A DNA stretch of 64,000 bases from Staphylococcus warneri (GTDB taxonomy: Bacteria > Bacillota > Bacilli > Staphylococcales > Staphylococcaceae). This document shows, one piece after another, positions 19,535 to 27,839 of this stretch. The DNA lies in the NCBI RefSeq assembly GCF_900636385.1, contig NZ_LR134269.1, positions 434,001-498,000 on the forward strand. The letters run 5' to 3'. The notes under the pieces were generated by a model. The model was not told where the DNA came from. It saw only the letters and a program-made list of their open reading frames with translations, and made no database searches. The position numbers were made by a program, and so were the translations under genes. Each line of letters starts with the position of its first letter. Positions within the stretch are counted from its first letter, which is position 1.

Positions 19535-19981
19535 TTAACCTCCTATACGACTAGTTTCTTCATTTTTCTCTTTACTTGGGAATAGTGATTTAGTCACAAG
19601 TAACTGAGATGCATAACCAGTACATACTAATAAGAAAATAGTTGAAATAATAATAAGTAAGATAATCAGTATTGGACTTTTACTTAAAATCGGTAATGAA
19701 TTGATAACTGAAATCCCAGCTGGAACGAATAAGAAACTGATGTTATTCGTTAAAGCAGTTCCTACGGATTCAACCTGTTCCAATTTAACAATGCCAGTAC
19801 ATAAAGCTATAAATAATAAAACTAAACCGATTACTGAAGCGGGCATTGGGATAGGCATGACTGCTTCAATGATCTTGGAAATAAATAAAATAACTGCAAG
19901 TGTTAAAGCCTGTTGGAAGAAATGATACACTCTTCCAGATGTATGTTGAACTCGTTCACTTTGAGAAGGTGAGTTAGCCAT
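19535..19981 (-). CDS. lrgA: LrgA family membrane protein
   Basis: A 148-residue protein with four membrane helices. [19 protein letters not shown] and [16 protein letters not shown] are the LrgA hallmarks. The start is set at 19981 (Met-Ala-Asn), 10 nt after GGAGG; an earlier in-frame ATG is only 1 nt from that site and the frame to 20044 has none. lytSR, next to lrgAB in S. aureus, is absent here. Upstream sit a perfect Rex operator and a weak cre-like site, pointing to redox and carbon control. Confidence 0.9.
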   Translation of the reverse strand: MANSPSQSERVQHTSGRVYHFFQQALTLAVILFISKIIEAVMPIPMPASVIGLVLLFIALCTGIVKLEQVESVGTALTNNISFLFVPAGISVINSLPILSKSPILIILLIIISTIFLLVCTGYASQLLVTKSLFPSKEKNEETSRIGG

Positions 19982-20147
19982 AACATACATTCCTCCTGTT
20001 CTATTTGTATAAAATGATTTGGTAAGAACGTTTGGATTTGTCAAAAATACGACTCACTTACTCATTTAAAACAAAAAAAGCGACTGACTTGTTATTAGGT
20101 TTTAAAAAAATAAATAAAGCTTAAATTGCAAATTTCAAACGAATCTT

Positions 20148-20165
20148 TTGTGAAGTAATTCACAA
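20148..20165 (-). promoter_or_regulatory. Rex operator on the lrgAB start site
   Basis: TTGTGAAGTAATTCACAA is a perfect match to the Gram-positive Rex consensus TTGTGAA-N4-TTCACAA. On the minus strand a TATAAT hexamer (20169-20174) lies directly before it, so the predicted transcription start of lrgAB falls inside the operator, as expected for NADH-relieved repression. Confidence 0.85.
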
Positions 20166-20285
20166 GTGATTATACAATACATTTCATATTAATTTGTATA
20201 TTGAATTCGTCATTTCAGTGACAATTTTCAAAATAATTAATAGGGATCATCGTTATCAATTTAACAAATCCTCGTATTATCAAAT

Positions 20286-20299
20286 CGAAAACGCTTACC
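20286..20299. promoter_or_regulatory. Weak cre-like (CcpA) site in the lrgA-norB gap
   Basis: CGAAAACGCTTACC matches the cre consensus TGWAANCGNTNWCA except at the two end bases. It lies ~120 bp upstream of the lrgA -10. Function inferred only. Confidence 0.4.
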
Positions 20300-20583
20300 T
20301 ATTTTTAACGATAATACTATCATTTGTATAGTTCAAGACGTTATGGAAAAATAAAAGTAATTGGTGTAAAATATAGATTTATATATACAAATATTCTAAA
20401 TATTAAAAGAAATTAAAGGGTAAAGGTAAAGAAGTATTAAATCGATTTATATAAACAGATTAATAATTTAGACAAATAGAAGGAAAGAGATTGTTATTAA
20501 ATCAAAGGTCATAGCATTAAGTCGATTTAAAACCAAGTAAGTAAAAGTTGGAAAGTGTTTTTTGTAGGAGGAATTGATATTTT

Positions 20584-21987
20584 ATGAACAAAGCTTCAAG
20601 AGAATTTGAAGGAGATAATAGGCTTCTTCTTGGTATCATTTTAGGTGTGATTACCTTTTGGTTATTCGCACAAACACTTGTGAATCTAGTTGTCCCTTTG
20701 CAATCTACATATCAAAGTGATATCGGTACGATTAACATAGCAGTCAGTCTTACAGCTTTAATGTCAGGCTTATTTATTGTAGGTGCCGGTGACTTTGCGG
20801 ACAAATTTGGTCGTGTGAAAGTCACATATATTGGATTAATTTTAAATATTATTGGTTCTTTGTTAATTATTATCACGCCATTTACACCATTTTTAATTGC
20901 TGGAAGAATATTCCAAGGGTTGTCTGCTGCATGTATTATGCCAGCAACACTAGCTATTATTAACCAATATTATATTGGTACAGCGAGACAAAGAGCGTTA
21001 AGTTATTGGTCAATTGGATCATGGGGTGGTAGTGGTATTTGTACACTCTTTGGTGGCTTAATGTCAACGCACTTTGGTTGGAGAACCATCTTCATCGTTT
21101 CTATTGTATTAACATTATTATCAATGTATTTAATTAAACATACACCTGAAACAAAAGCTGAACCAGTTATCACTGAAAATGGTGAGAAAAAGAAATTCGA
21201 TATTGTTGGCTTAATGATCTTGATTATTTGTATGTTAAGTATCAACGTGATTATTACGCAAACATCTAAACTAGGCTTATTCTCACCCATTATTTTAAGT
21301 CTAATCGTGGTTTTCATTGTTTCACTTATCGGCTTTATTATCTATGAAAATAAGATTAAATATCCTTTAGTAGATTTTAGTTTGTTCTCAAATAAAGGAT
21401 ATAGTGGTGCAACAGTTTCTAACTTTATGTTGAATGGTGTTGCAGGTGGGACACTCATTGTTGTTAATACCTACTATCAACAACAATTAGATTTTAATGA
21501 ATCACAAACAGGTATGATTTCATTAACTTATTTGATAGCAGTATTAATTATGATTCGTGTAGGTGAAAAAATACTACAAGCACTTGGTCCTAAACGTCCG
21601 TTATTAATGGGTAGCGGAATTACTGCACTTGGTTTAGTATTACTGTCATTAACGTTTTTACCAGAACCTTGGTATATTACGTCTAGTGTCATTGGTTATT
21701 TATTATTTGGTACTGGCCTAGGTATCTATGCCACTCCATCTACAGATACAGCTGTAGCACAAGCGCCTGACGAAAAAGTGGGTGTTGCTTCAGGTGTTTA
21801 TAAAATGGCATCATCTTTAGGTAATGCATTTGGTGTTGCTATTTCAGGAACAATATATGGTGTGTTTGCATCACAAATGAATATGGAATTAGGCGGCTTT
21901 ATGGGTGTGATTTTAAATGCGGTCATTGCCATCATTGCATTCTTCGCCATTTTATTATTAGTTCCAAAGAAAGCAAGAAATTTATAA
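20584..21987 (+). CDS. norB: NorB/NorC-like multidrug efflux MFS transporter
   Basis: A 467-residue, 14-helix proton-coupled exporter. It closely follows S. aureus NorB: start SREFEGDNRLLLGI, the motif GADFADKFGRVK-like loop 2-3 (GDFADKFGRVK), GLSAACIMPATLAI, YWSIGSWGGSG and GTGLGIYATPSTDTA. NorB exports quinolones and other hydrophobic compounds and is under MgrA/NorG control in S. aureus. NorC is a close paralog, so the symbol is given by similarity only. Strong GGAGG before ATG; monocistronic with its own terminator. Confidence 0.8.
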   Translation: MNKASREFEGDNRLLLGIILGVITFWLFAQTLVNLVVPLQSTYQSDIGTINIAVSLTALMSGLFIVGAGDFADKFGRVKVTYIGLILNIIGSLLIIITPFTPFLIAGRIFQGLSAACIMPATLAIINQYYIGTARQRALSYWSIGSWGGSGICTLFGGLMSTHFGWRTIFIVSIVLTLLSMYLIKHTPETKAEPVITENGEKKKFDIVGLMILIICMLSINVIITQTSKLGLFSPIILSLIVVFIVSLIGFIIYENKIKYPLVDFSLFSNKGYSGATVSNFMLNGVAGGTLIVVNTYYQQQLDFNESQTGMISLTYLIAVLIMIRVGEKILQALGPKRPLLMGSGITALGLVLLSLTFLPEPWYITSSVIGYLLFGTGLGIYATPSTDTAVAQAPDEKVGVASGVYKMASSLGNAFGVAISGTIYGVFASQMNMELGGFMGVILNAVIAIIAFFAILLLVPKKARNL

Positions 21988-21996
21988 TTACTAGTG

Positions 21997-22026
21997 AAAG
22001 GTCGAAACGAAAAAGTTTCGACCTTT
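21997..22026 (+). terminator. Terminator of the norB-like gene
   Basis: Perfect 12-bp stem (21997-22008 and 22015-22026), 6-nt loop, T-run. Confidence 0.9.
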
Positions 22027-22140
22027 TTTATAGCATTAATTTTAATGTTAGAAAATTATGAAAATTAAGTTATGTTCATTGACGATGTTAGTCTTAAATA
22101 GTATTTTAAAGGTAACTTTATCGAGGAATGAGGGATTGGA

Positions 22141-23073
22141 ATGAAGATAGCTATTGCAGGTTCAGGTGCATTAGGAAGTGGATTTGGTGCTAAATTATTC
22201 CAAAATGGATATGATGTAACGCTAATAGACAGTTGGGAATCACATGTTAAGGCAATTCAAACGAATGGATTACACATAGATATTAATGGTGAACATTGTC
22301 ATTTAGAAATACCAATGTATGATTCTAGAGACATACCTGAAGATGTGTTATATGATGTTGTATTTTTATTTCCAAAATCAATGCAGCTTAAAGAGGTGTT
22401 AGATTATATACAAACACATATAAATCAATCAACCATCGTAGTATGTACGATGAATGGGCTAAAACATGAGCGTTTGATTGAGCAATATGTCGAATTACCA
22501 CAAATTGTGAGAGGTGTAACAACTTGGACAGCAGGTATCGAAAGTCCAGGTTATACGCATCTAATGGGTAGTGGCCCAGTTGAAGTAGGTGCATTAGTTA
22601 CAGAGGGTACTGATAACGTAAAAACAATCGTAGACATTTTGAATCAGGCAGAGCTAAATGGTGTATTGAGTGATGATTTACATCAATCTATATGGAAGAA
22701 AATTTGTGTGAATGGGACAGCCAATGCACTATGTACAATTTTAGAATGTAATTTAGCAACGTTAAATCAAAGCGATGATGCTAAAAACCTTATTTATAAA
22801 ATTACCCAGGAAATTGTGCACGTAGCAACGATTGATGATGTACATTTGAACTTAGATGAAGTGTTTGAATATCTCATCGACTTAAATGATAAAGTAGGTC
22901 CACATTATCCTTCGATGTACCAAGATTTAATAAACAATCATCGTAAAACTGAAATTGACTATATTAATGGTGCGGTTGCTCGTTTGGGAATGGAACACCA
23001 TATCGATGCACCAGTCAATCATTTCGTAGCTAATATGATTCATGCTAAAGAACAACAATTAGATGCACAATAA
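22141..23073 (+). CDS. 2-dehydropantoate 2-reductase family protein
   Basis: A 310-residue NADPH-dependent ketopantoate reductase-type enzyme (pantothenate/CoA pathway). The N-terminal Rossmann motif GSGALGSGFG is at residues 7-16. The middle has the typical IWKKICVNGTANALC region with the catalytic Lys and Asn, and the C-terminal helical domain has PSMYQDLINNHRKTEIDYINGAV (in parts). Staphylococci may carry more than one such gene, so the role in pantothenate synthesis is likely but not certain. Monocistronic. Confidence 0.8.
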   Translation: MKIAIAGSGALGSGFGAKLFQNGYDVTLIDSWESHVKAIQTNGLHIDINGEHCHLEIPMYDSRDIPEDVLYDVVFLFPKSMQLKEVLDYIQTHINQSTIVVCTMNGLKHERLIEQYVELPQIVRGVTTWTAGIESPGYTHLMGSGPVEVGALVTEGTDNVKTIVDILNQAELNGVLSDDLHQSIWKKICVNGTANALCTILECNLATLNQSDDAKNLIYKITQEIVHVATIDDVHLNLDEVFEYLIDLNDKVGPHYPSMYQDLINNHRKTEIDYINGAVARLGMEHHIDAPVNHFVANMIHAKEQQLDAQ

Positions 23074-23092
23074 ATGTAAGAAACCTTTTATT

Positions 23093-23130
23093 AAGCTTAT
23101 AAGCAAAATCCATGAATTGCTTATAAGCTT
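23093..23130 (+). terminator. Terminator of the ketopantoate reductase gene
   Basis: 14-bp stem (23093-23106 and 23117-23130) followed by T-run. Confidence 0.9.
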
Positions 23131-23179
23131 TTTTAAACTGAAAAATGACGTGTGACATTCTAATATTTGAGGTGAGTAT

Positions 23180-23629
23180 ATGATCGTTAATGAATTAGAA
23201 AATACGGTGGTCAAAAAATATATGAATTTACTATTATTAGCAGATCCTGAAAAACAGGCAATAGAACAATATATTAATCAATGTCAGGTCTATTTACTTA
23301 GTGATCATCACCAATCCCAAACACTAGCTATTGCAGCAGTAGAAAAATTATCTGATGCAGAGATAGAGCTGAAAAACATTGCTGTTCATCCTTTATATCG
23401 CAGAAAAGGACAAGGTACTTACCTAATGACATGGTTATTTAATAAATATCGAAACATGACAATGTATGTTGGTACTAGTGACACTGAAAGTACGCTCAAC
23501 TTTTATTATCGATTAGGCTTTGAAGACTATGATATTAGAAAAAATTTCTTTATTAGCCAATATGAACAGCCTATTTATGACAATGGAAAATTGCTCAAAG
23601 ACATGAAAATACTTAAAAAGGATTTATAA
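23180..23629 (+). CDS. GNAT family N-acetyltransferase
   Basis: A 149-residue protein of the Gcn5-related acetyltransferase fold. The acetyl-CoA pyrophosphate loop reads RRKGQGTYLM (about residues 75-84), preceded by IAVHPLYR on strand 4, and the C-terminal part has FYYRLGFE. Substrate unknown. Starts with GAGGTGAGT upstream; short gap to the YagU gene without a clear terminator, so cotranscription is possible. Confidence 0.8.
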   Translation: MIVNELENTVVKKYMNLLLLADPEKQAIEQYINQCQVYLLSDHHQSQTLAIAAVEKLSDAEIELKNIAVHPLYRRKGQGTYLMTWLFNKYRNMTMYVGTSDTESTLNFYYRLGFEDYDIRKNFFISQYEQPIYDNGKLLKDMKILKKDL

Positions 23630-23695
23630 ATTGTGTCTTAAGTATATATGAAAGGGTAATGATAAAAGGAAAGATAAGTTTAAGGAGATGTTTGT

Positions 23696-24169
23696 ATGTC
23701 TATATCATACAAGAAAGTAATTATGACTGGTCTGGTTGGTGGCTTCTTAGGAGGCGCTGTTAAAATGGGTTGGGAAGCATTATTACCACCTAGAACGCCA
23801 GAGCGTGATGAAGAGCCACCACCAATGACAATGCTTCATCAATTAGATTTACCGGAGAATGTTAAACATGCAAGTTATCATTATAACGGTAATGAGATTC
23901 CACTCACAATAATGGGTGTTCATTATGGATTTTCTATAGCGAATGCATTAGGATATGCACTACTTGCAGAAAAATGTCCTCAAGTAAAAGTATTAAGAGG
24001 AAGTATTTTTGGTGTGTTAGTAAACATAGCCTTTCATGAATACCTACTACCAAAATTATCATTAACACCTAAAGTAGAAGATTTACCTAAAGAAGAAAGG
24101 TTTTCAGAATTGCTTGGGCATATTATTTGGATGAATACGATAGATTTTGTACACTCGTCTAGCAAGTAA
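23696..24169 (+). CDS. YagU family protein (DUF1440)
   Basis: A 157-residue membrane protein with a Gly-rich first helix (TGLVGGFLGGAVKMGWEALLP), a Pro-rich loop PPRTPERDEEPPP, and further helices, matching DUF1440. E. coli YagU is linked to acid tolerance; nothing is established in staphylococci. TAAGGAGATG is a strong ribosome site. Lies 38 bp before the epimerase gene. Confidence 0.75.
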   Translation: MSISYKKVIMTGLVGGFLGGAVKMGWEALLPPRTPERDEEPPPMTMLHQLDLPENVKHASYHYNGNEIPLTIMGVHYGFSIANALGYALLAEKCPQVKVLRGSIFGVLVNIAFHEYLLPKLSLTPKVEDLPKEERFSELLGHIIWMNTIDFVHSSSK

Positions 24170-24207
24170 TTAAATACCCCCTATATAAATAGAGAAAAGG
24201 TGAGACT

Positions 24208-25059
24208 ATGAGTAAAATATTTGTAACTGGTGCAACTGGTTTAATCGGTACCAAATTAACAAAAAGATTATTAGAAGAAGGTCACGATGTAGCTGGCTTT
24301 ACAACATCTGAAAATGGTAAACATAAATTAGAATCAGCAAATGTCAAAGCGTATGTCGGAGATATTTTGAAATACGATACGATTGAATCAGCAATTGCGG
24401 ATTTCCAACCAGAGATTATTATTAATCAAATTACAGATTTAAAAAATGTAGATATGGCAGCCAATACTAAAGTTCGTGTCGAAGGTTCTAAAAACTTAAT
24501 CGATGCAGCTCAGAAATACAATGTTAAAAAAGTCATCGCACAAAGTATAGGCTTTATGTACGAAGCAGGGGAAGGCCTTGCTACAGAAGAAACACCATTA
24601 GATTTAGAATCAAGTGGTGACCGTAAAGTAACAGTTGATGGTGTAATTGGACTTGAGGAAGAAACATCTCGTATGGATGAATATGTTGTATTAAGATTTG
24701 GTTGGTTATACGGACCTGGTACATGGTACGGTAAAGATGGTATGATATACAATCAATTCGTAGATGGTAACGTTACATTATCAGATGGTGTTACATCATT
24801 TGTACATCTAGATGATGCAGTTGAAACGTCAATTCAAGCTTTAAACTTTGATAATGGTATTTATAACGTGGCAGATGACGAGCCTGTTAAAGGATCAGAT
24901 TTTGCAGAATGGTATAAACAACAATTAAATGTTGATCCAGAAATTAACATTCAACCTGCACAACCATTTGAACGTGGTATTACTAACGATAAGTTCAAAG
25001 CACAAGGTGGTAAATTAATTTACTCAACTTGGAAAGATGGAATGAACCCAATTAAATAG
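24208..25059 (+). CDS. NAD-dependent epimerase/dehydratase family protein
   Basis: A 283-residue extended short-chain dehydrogenase with GATGLIG (residues 7-13) for NAD(P) binding and a substrate-binding C-terminal half. The usual catalytic YxxxK is not evident: the equivalent area reads LATEETPLDLESSG and VTVDGVIGLEEE, so it may be an atypical or non-epimerase member. Substrate unknown. Possibly cotranscribed with the YagU gene and followed by a strong terminator. Confidence 0.75.
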   Translation: MSKIFVTGATGLIGTKLTKRLLEEGHDVAGFTTSENGKHKLESANVKAYVGDILKYDTIESAIADFQPEIIINQITDLKNVDMAANTKVRVEGSKNLIDAAQKYNVKKVIAQSIGFMYEAGEGLATEETPLDLESSGDRKVTVDGVIGLEEETSRMDEYVVLRFGWLYGPGTWYGKDGMIYNQFVDGNVTLSDGVTSFVHLDDAVETSIQALNFDNGIYNVADDEPVKGSDFAEWYKQQLNVDPEINIQPAQPFERGITNDKFKAQGGKLIYSTWKDGMNPIK

Positions 25060-25067
25060 CGTATATG

Positions 25068-25108
25068 AAAAAGCACGACTTAGCCTAATGGTTTAAGTCG
25101 TGCTTTTT
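25068..25108. terminator. Bidirectional terminator between epimerase gene and yidC2
   Basis: Perfect 15-bp stem (25068-25082 and 25094-25108), 11-nt loop, A- and T-runs on either side. Confidence 0.9.
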
Positions 25109-25122
25109 ACTATGAATGAGTT

Positions 25123-25938
25123 TTAACGTTGTTCTTTATGTTGCTCTAATGATTGTCTTAGTTGTTGTGCTTCTGACCGTCCAACCTTGGCATAATGACG
25201 ATGCGCAAAATGCATTTGGATGATTAGAAATGCCGCACTTAACGACCAATATAGTCCTAAAGCTGAAGCGGAATGTAAAGATGCATAAGTAATGAAGATA
25301 GGTGATAAAATCATCATCACATAATACGTTTTACGTTCATTTTTAGGATAATGAATTGAATTCACTAAAGGTTGAATCAAATACATGAGTGCTGCTATTA
25401 GCGTCATCATAATATTCGGTTCGGTTAAATTAAACCATAAAAAGTGTGGATATTTTGTAATACCATCACTACTTGGATATTTTAAACTCATATATAATCC
25501 CATAAGGATAGGGATTTGTATAATGACAGGGAAACAACCGATAATATTTTTAAATGGATTGATACCATATTGCTTATATTTTTTCATCAATAGTTGATTT
25601 GCTGCGTTTCGTTCCTCTTGAGAATCTGCTTCTTTAATCTTCTCTCTAATTTTATCAATTTGAGGTTGAACGACCTTCGTTTTCTCACGCATGATATGCA
25701 TATTTTTTACTTGAATAAGCATAAATGGTAATAAAATAAAACGCACGATTAAGACAATAGCTATAATAGCTAAACCGTAGTTATAATTAAATAATCGGCC
25801 AAATAAATGTAATAACCGATCCATAGGTTGTACAAATGTATTATAAAACAATCCTGTACGATTATCAGATTTTGAATAGTCACATCCTGATAAACATAAA
25901 ACAGTGATTAATAATAGAGAAATTCGTTTGGCCATCAT
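25123..25938 (-). CDS. yidC2: Membrane protein insertase YidC/OxaA, second paralog type
   Basis: A ~271-residue lipoprotein insertase that places membrane proteins in the bilayer, alone or with SecYEG. Signal with lipobox LSGC (Cys about residue 19 from 25938), then five helices. The groove Arg is in IVRFILLPFML, and the cytosolic loop is Lys/Glu-rich. It lacks the long basic C-terminal tail of the main staphylococcal OxaA, ending LEQHKEQR. Coagulase-negative species often have two copies and this one stands alone. Start 25938 (Met-Met) sits 5-6 nt after AAAGGAAG; the frame to 25953 is less likely. Confidence 0.85.
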   Translation of the reverse strand: MMAKRISLLLITVLCLSGCDYSKSDNRTGLFYNTFVQPMDRLLHLFGRLFNYNYGLAIIAIVLIVRFILLPFMLIQVKNMHIMREKTKVVQPQIDKIREKIKEADSQEERNAANQLLMKKYKQYGINPFKNIIGCFPVIIQIPILMGLYMSLKYPSSDGITKYPHFLWFNLTEPNIMMTLIAALMYLIQPLVNSIHYPKNERKTYYVMMILSPIFITYASLHSASALGLYWSLSAAFLIIQMHFAHRHYAKVGRSEAQQLRQSLEQHKEQR

Positions 25939-26076
25939 TGACTTCCTTTTCATATGAAATATCTTTGTTTTAAAGGTATGAAATCAATCATTACATACAA
26001 TTTTAATCTAATATAACAAACTTTGAACATCGTTTTGGTTACTTATTCTTAACTGTTCATTTTTTAAACATAAATG

Positions 26077-27585
26077 TTAGTTAGAATGAAGTGTGCGTTT
26101 CTGACTTAAAATGATGATTACAAGTAATATAGTAATTAAGATGATACAACTATAAAAGCTAAATAAAGCCCATTTTGCGTGTGCAGGTAACCATGTCATC
26201 ACAAACGACCAACTATTATTGCCTAAGACAAAGTACGGTAATAAATAAATCGCAACACTTATTAATACGAATACTACCATGACTAAAATAAAAGCATATA
26301 GTGAAACTTTGCTTCTTTGGACCATGTATTTGCCGTGTTTGATGGCAAATAAGCGACGTAAGATAAAGTAGAGACTTATAATAACGCCTATCATGGATAT
26401 GATAGAGATGATGACGTTCATATTGTGAGCTTGATCTATTTTTGTCTCAATCGTTGTATAGTGTTTGTGGTTCATGACTTGTGCATTCAAATGGTCAGCG
26501 AGTTGTGTTACTTTATTAGAATTCATATTTGCTAATACGACGATACCATATGATTTTTTAGGATTGAGCAATATAACTGATGAATAGTTATCAAGTGTAC
26601 CGGTATGGTATACATAATCTGCGTGTGAATTAGTGAACCATCCAGCAGCATAACCATTGGCATCATCTTCACCTTGTGATTCATTTATTGTTATTTGAGA
26701 GGCTTTAACAATATCTTTTGTTTTAGATGATGGTGCTAATTGCATTTTAATCCAATGTTCTAAATCCTTTGTATTAGACATTAAAAAGGCTGAAGGTGTA
26801 TCGCCAATATTGAATGAAGGTGCACTTTTTTTAATCGTTCCACCTGATTGTTCATAACCAACGGCTTCGTGCTTATTTTTAGAGTTTGTCTTTTTAAATG
26901 TTGTGTGTTCCATATGTAGCGGCTCTAAAATATGATCTTTAATATACGTGTTATAAGATTCTTTAGATACGTTCTGAATAATGAGACCTAATACATCGTA
27001 ATTCATATTGGAATATTCAAATGTGTCTCCAGGTTTATGATTGAGTTCCTTGCCTTTGATACTTTGAACTAAATTTTTGATAGAGTCACCATATACCTCG
27101 GTTTGATCCTCACTTGTAATATCTTCGGGTATACCACTTTTCTGACCAAGCAATTGTTTAATCGTGATGTCTTGTTTTTTACCATCGTATTTCATATAAA
27201 AGCCTGGAATATATTTAGATACATGATCATTAAGGCTAAGTTTGCCATTTTTAGCTAATTCTAAAATGGCATATCCTGTAAATGCTTTGGTATTTGATGC
27301 AATTTCATATCGTGTTGTAGGCTTTGCTTTAATTTTCTTCTCGACATTTGCATAACCGTAACCTTTATTTAAAAAGACTTTGTTATCTTTTATGATTAAT
27401 ATTGAAGCGCCAGGTATATCGCCAGATTTCATGTCTGATTTTACAATTGTATCAATATAATTTTGAGACGATTGAGTGAGTAATGTTTCATTTTTATTAT
27501 ATGCCCAAAAATGTTTCGTAATGATCACAGCAATGAGTATGGCAATCATCATTAAAACAGTGATGATGAATGGTTTCTTTTTCAT
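26077..27585 (-). CDS. flp: FmtA-like serine hydrolase Flp (beta-lactamase fold)
   Basis: A 502-residue protein: one N-terminal anchor helix (residues 6-22), an extracellular penicillin-binding/class C beta-lactamase domain, and four C-terminal helices (about residues 385-495). Active-site motifs are SNTK at 97-100, YSN in FEYSNMNYD, and HTGTL in place of KTG. Sequence follows S. aureus Flp over its whole length; the related FmtA acts as D-amino esterase on teichoic acids. Exact reaction of Flp is not settled. Monocistronic. Confidence 0.85.
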   Translation of the reverse strand: MKKKPFIITVLMMIAILIAVIITKHFWAYNKNETLLTQSSQNYIDTIVKSDMKSGDIPGASILIIKDNKVFLNKGYGYANVEKKIKAKPTTRYEIASNTKAFTGYAILELAKNGKLSLNDHVSKYIPGFYMKYDGKKQDITIKQLLGQKSGIPEDITSEDQTEVYGDSIKNLVQSIKGKELNHKPGDTFEYSNMNYDVLGLIIQNVSKESYNTYIKDHILEPLHMEHTTFKKTNSKNKHEAVGYEQSGGTIKKSAPSFNIGDTPSAFLMSNTKDLEHWIKMQLAPSSKTKDIVKASQITINESQGEDDANGYAAGWFTNSHADYVYHTGTLDNYSSVILLNPKKSYGIVVLANMNSNKVTQLADHLNAQVMNHKHYTTIETKIDQAHNMNVIISIISMIGVIISLYFILRRLFAIKHGKYMVQRSKVSLYAFILVMVVFVLISVAIYLLPYFVLGNNSWSFVMTWLPAHAKWALFSFYSCIILITILLVIIILSQKRTLHSN

Positions 27586-27839
27586 GATTCTAATCCTTTA
27601 TTATTTAATGTTGTGTCGTTGTTAATTTTGTGTAATTTATTATAGCAGGTTTTGAAATGTTTTAGCGAGTTAAAGGATTTATTTTATGAATAACAGATGA
27701 TTAGAAAAATGAATGAATAAAAAGTGTTATAATACTCTAAAGTAGTATATAGTTAGTAAAAAGATATAGTGTTAACCTATACAATTTTCAATGTTGGGAG
27801 TATAGTTTATCCATCAACATACAAAGAGGTAGTAGTGTT

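Larger units (their letters stand above)
19982..20583. other. 600-bp divergent intergenic region lrgA / norB-like
   Basis: AT-rich, without a supported ORF. Contents seen: the lrgA ribosome site, the Rex operator, a TATAAT for lrgAB, a cre-like site, and GTAGGAGGAA before the norB-like gene. No clear promoter for norB was picked out. The unusual length suggests further regulatory sites. Confidence 0.6.

Noticed and set aside
24208..25059. Classical sugar epimerase with YxxxK
   Set aside because: The catalytic Tyr/Lys pair is not seen at the usual place, so only the family name is given.
27600..27839. Possible c-di-AMP (ydaO) riboswitch before the KimA-like gene
   Set aside because: The leader is short and lacks the G-rich conserved segments of that riboswitch; only a TATAAT and a ribosome site are clear.
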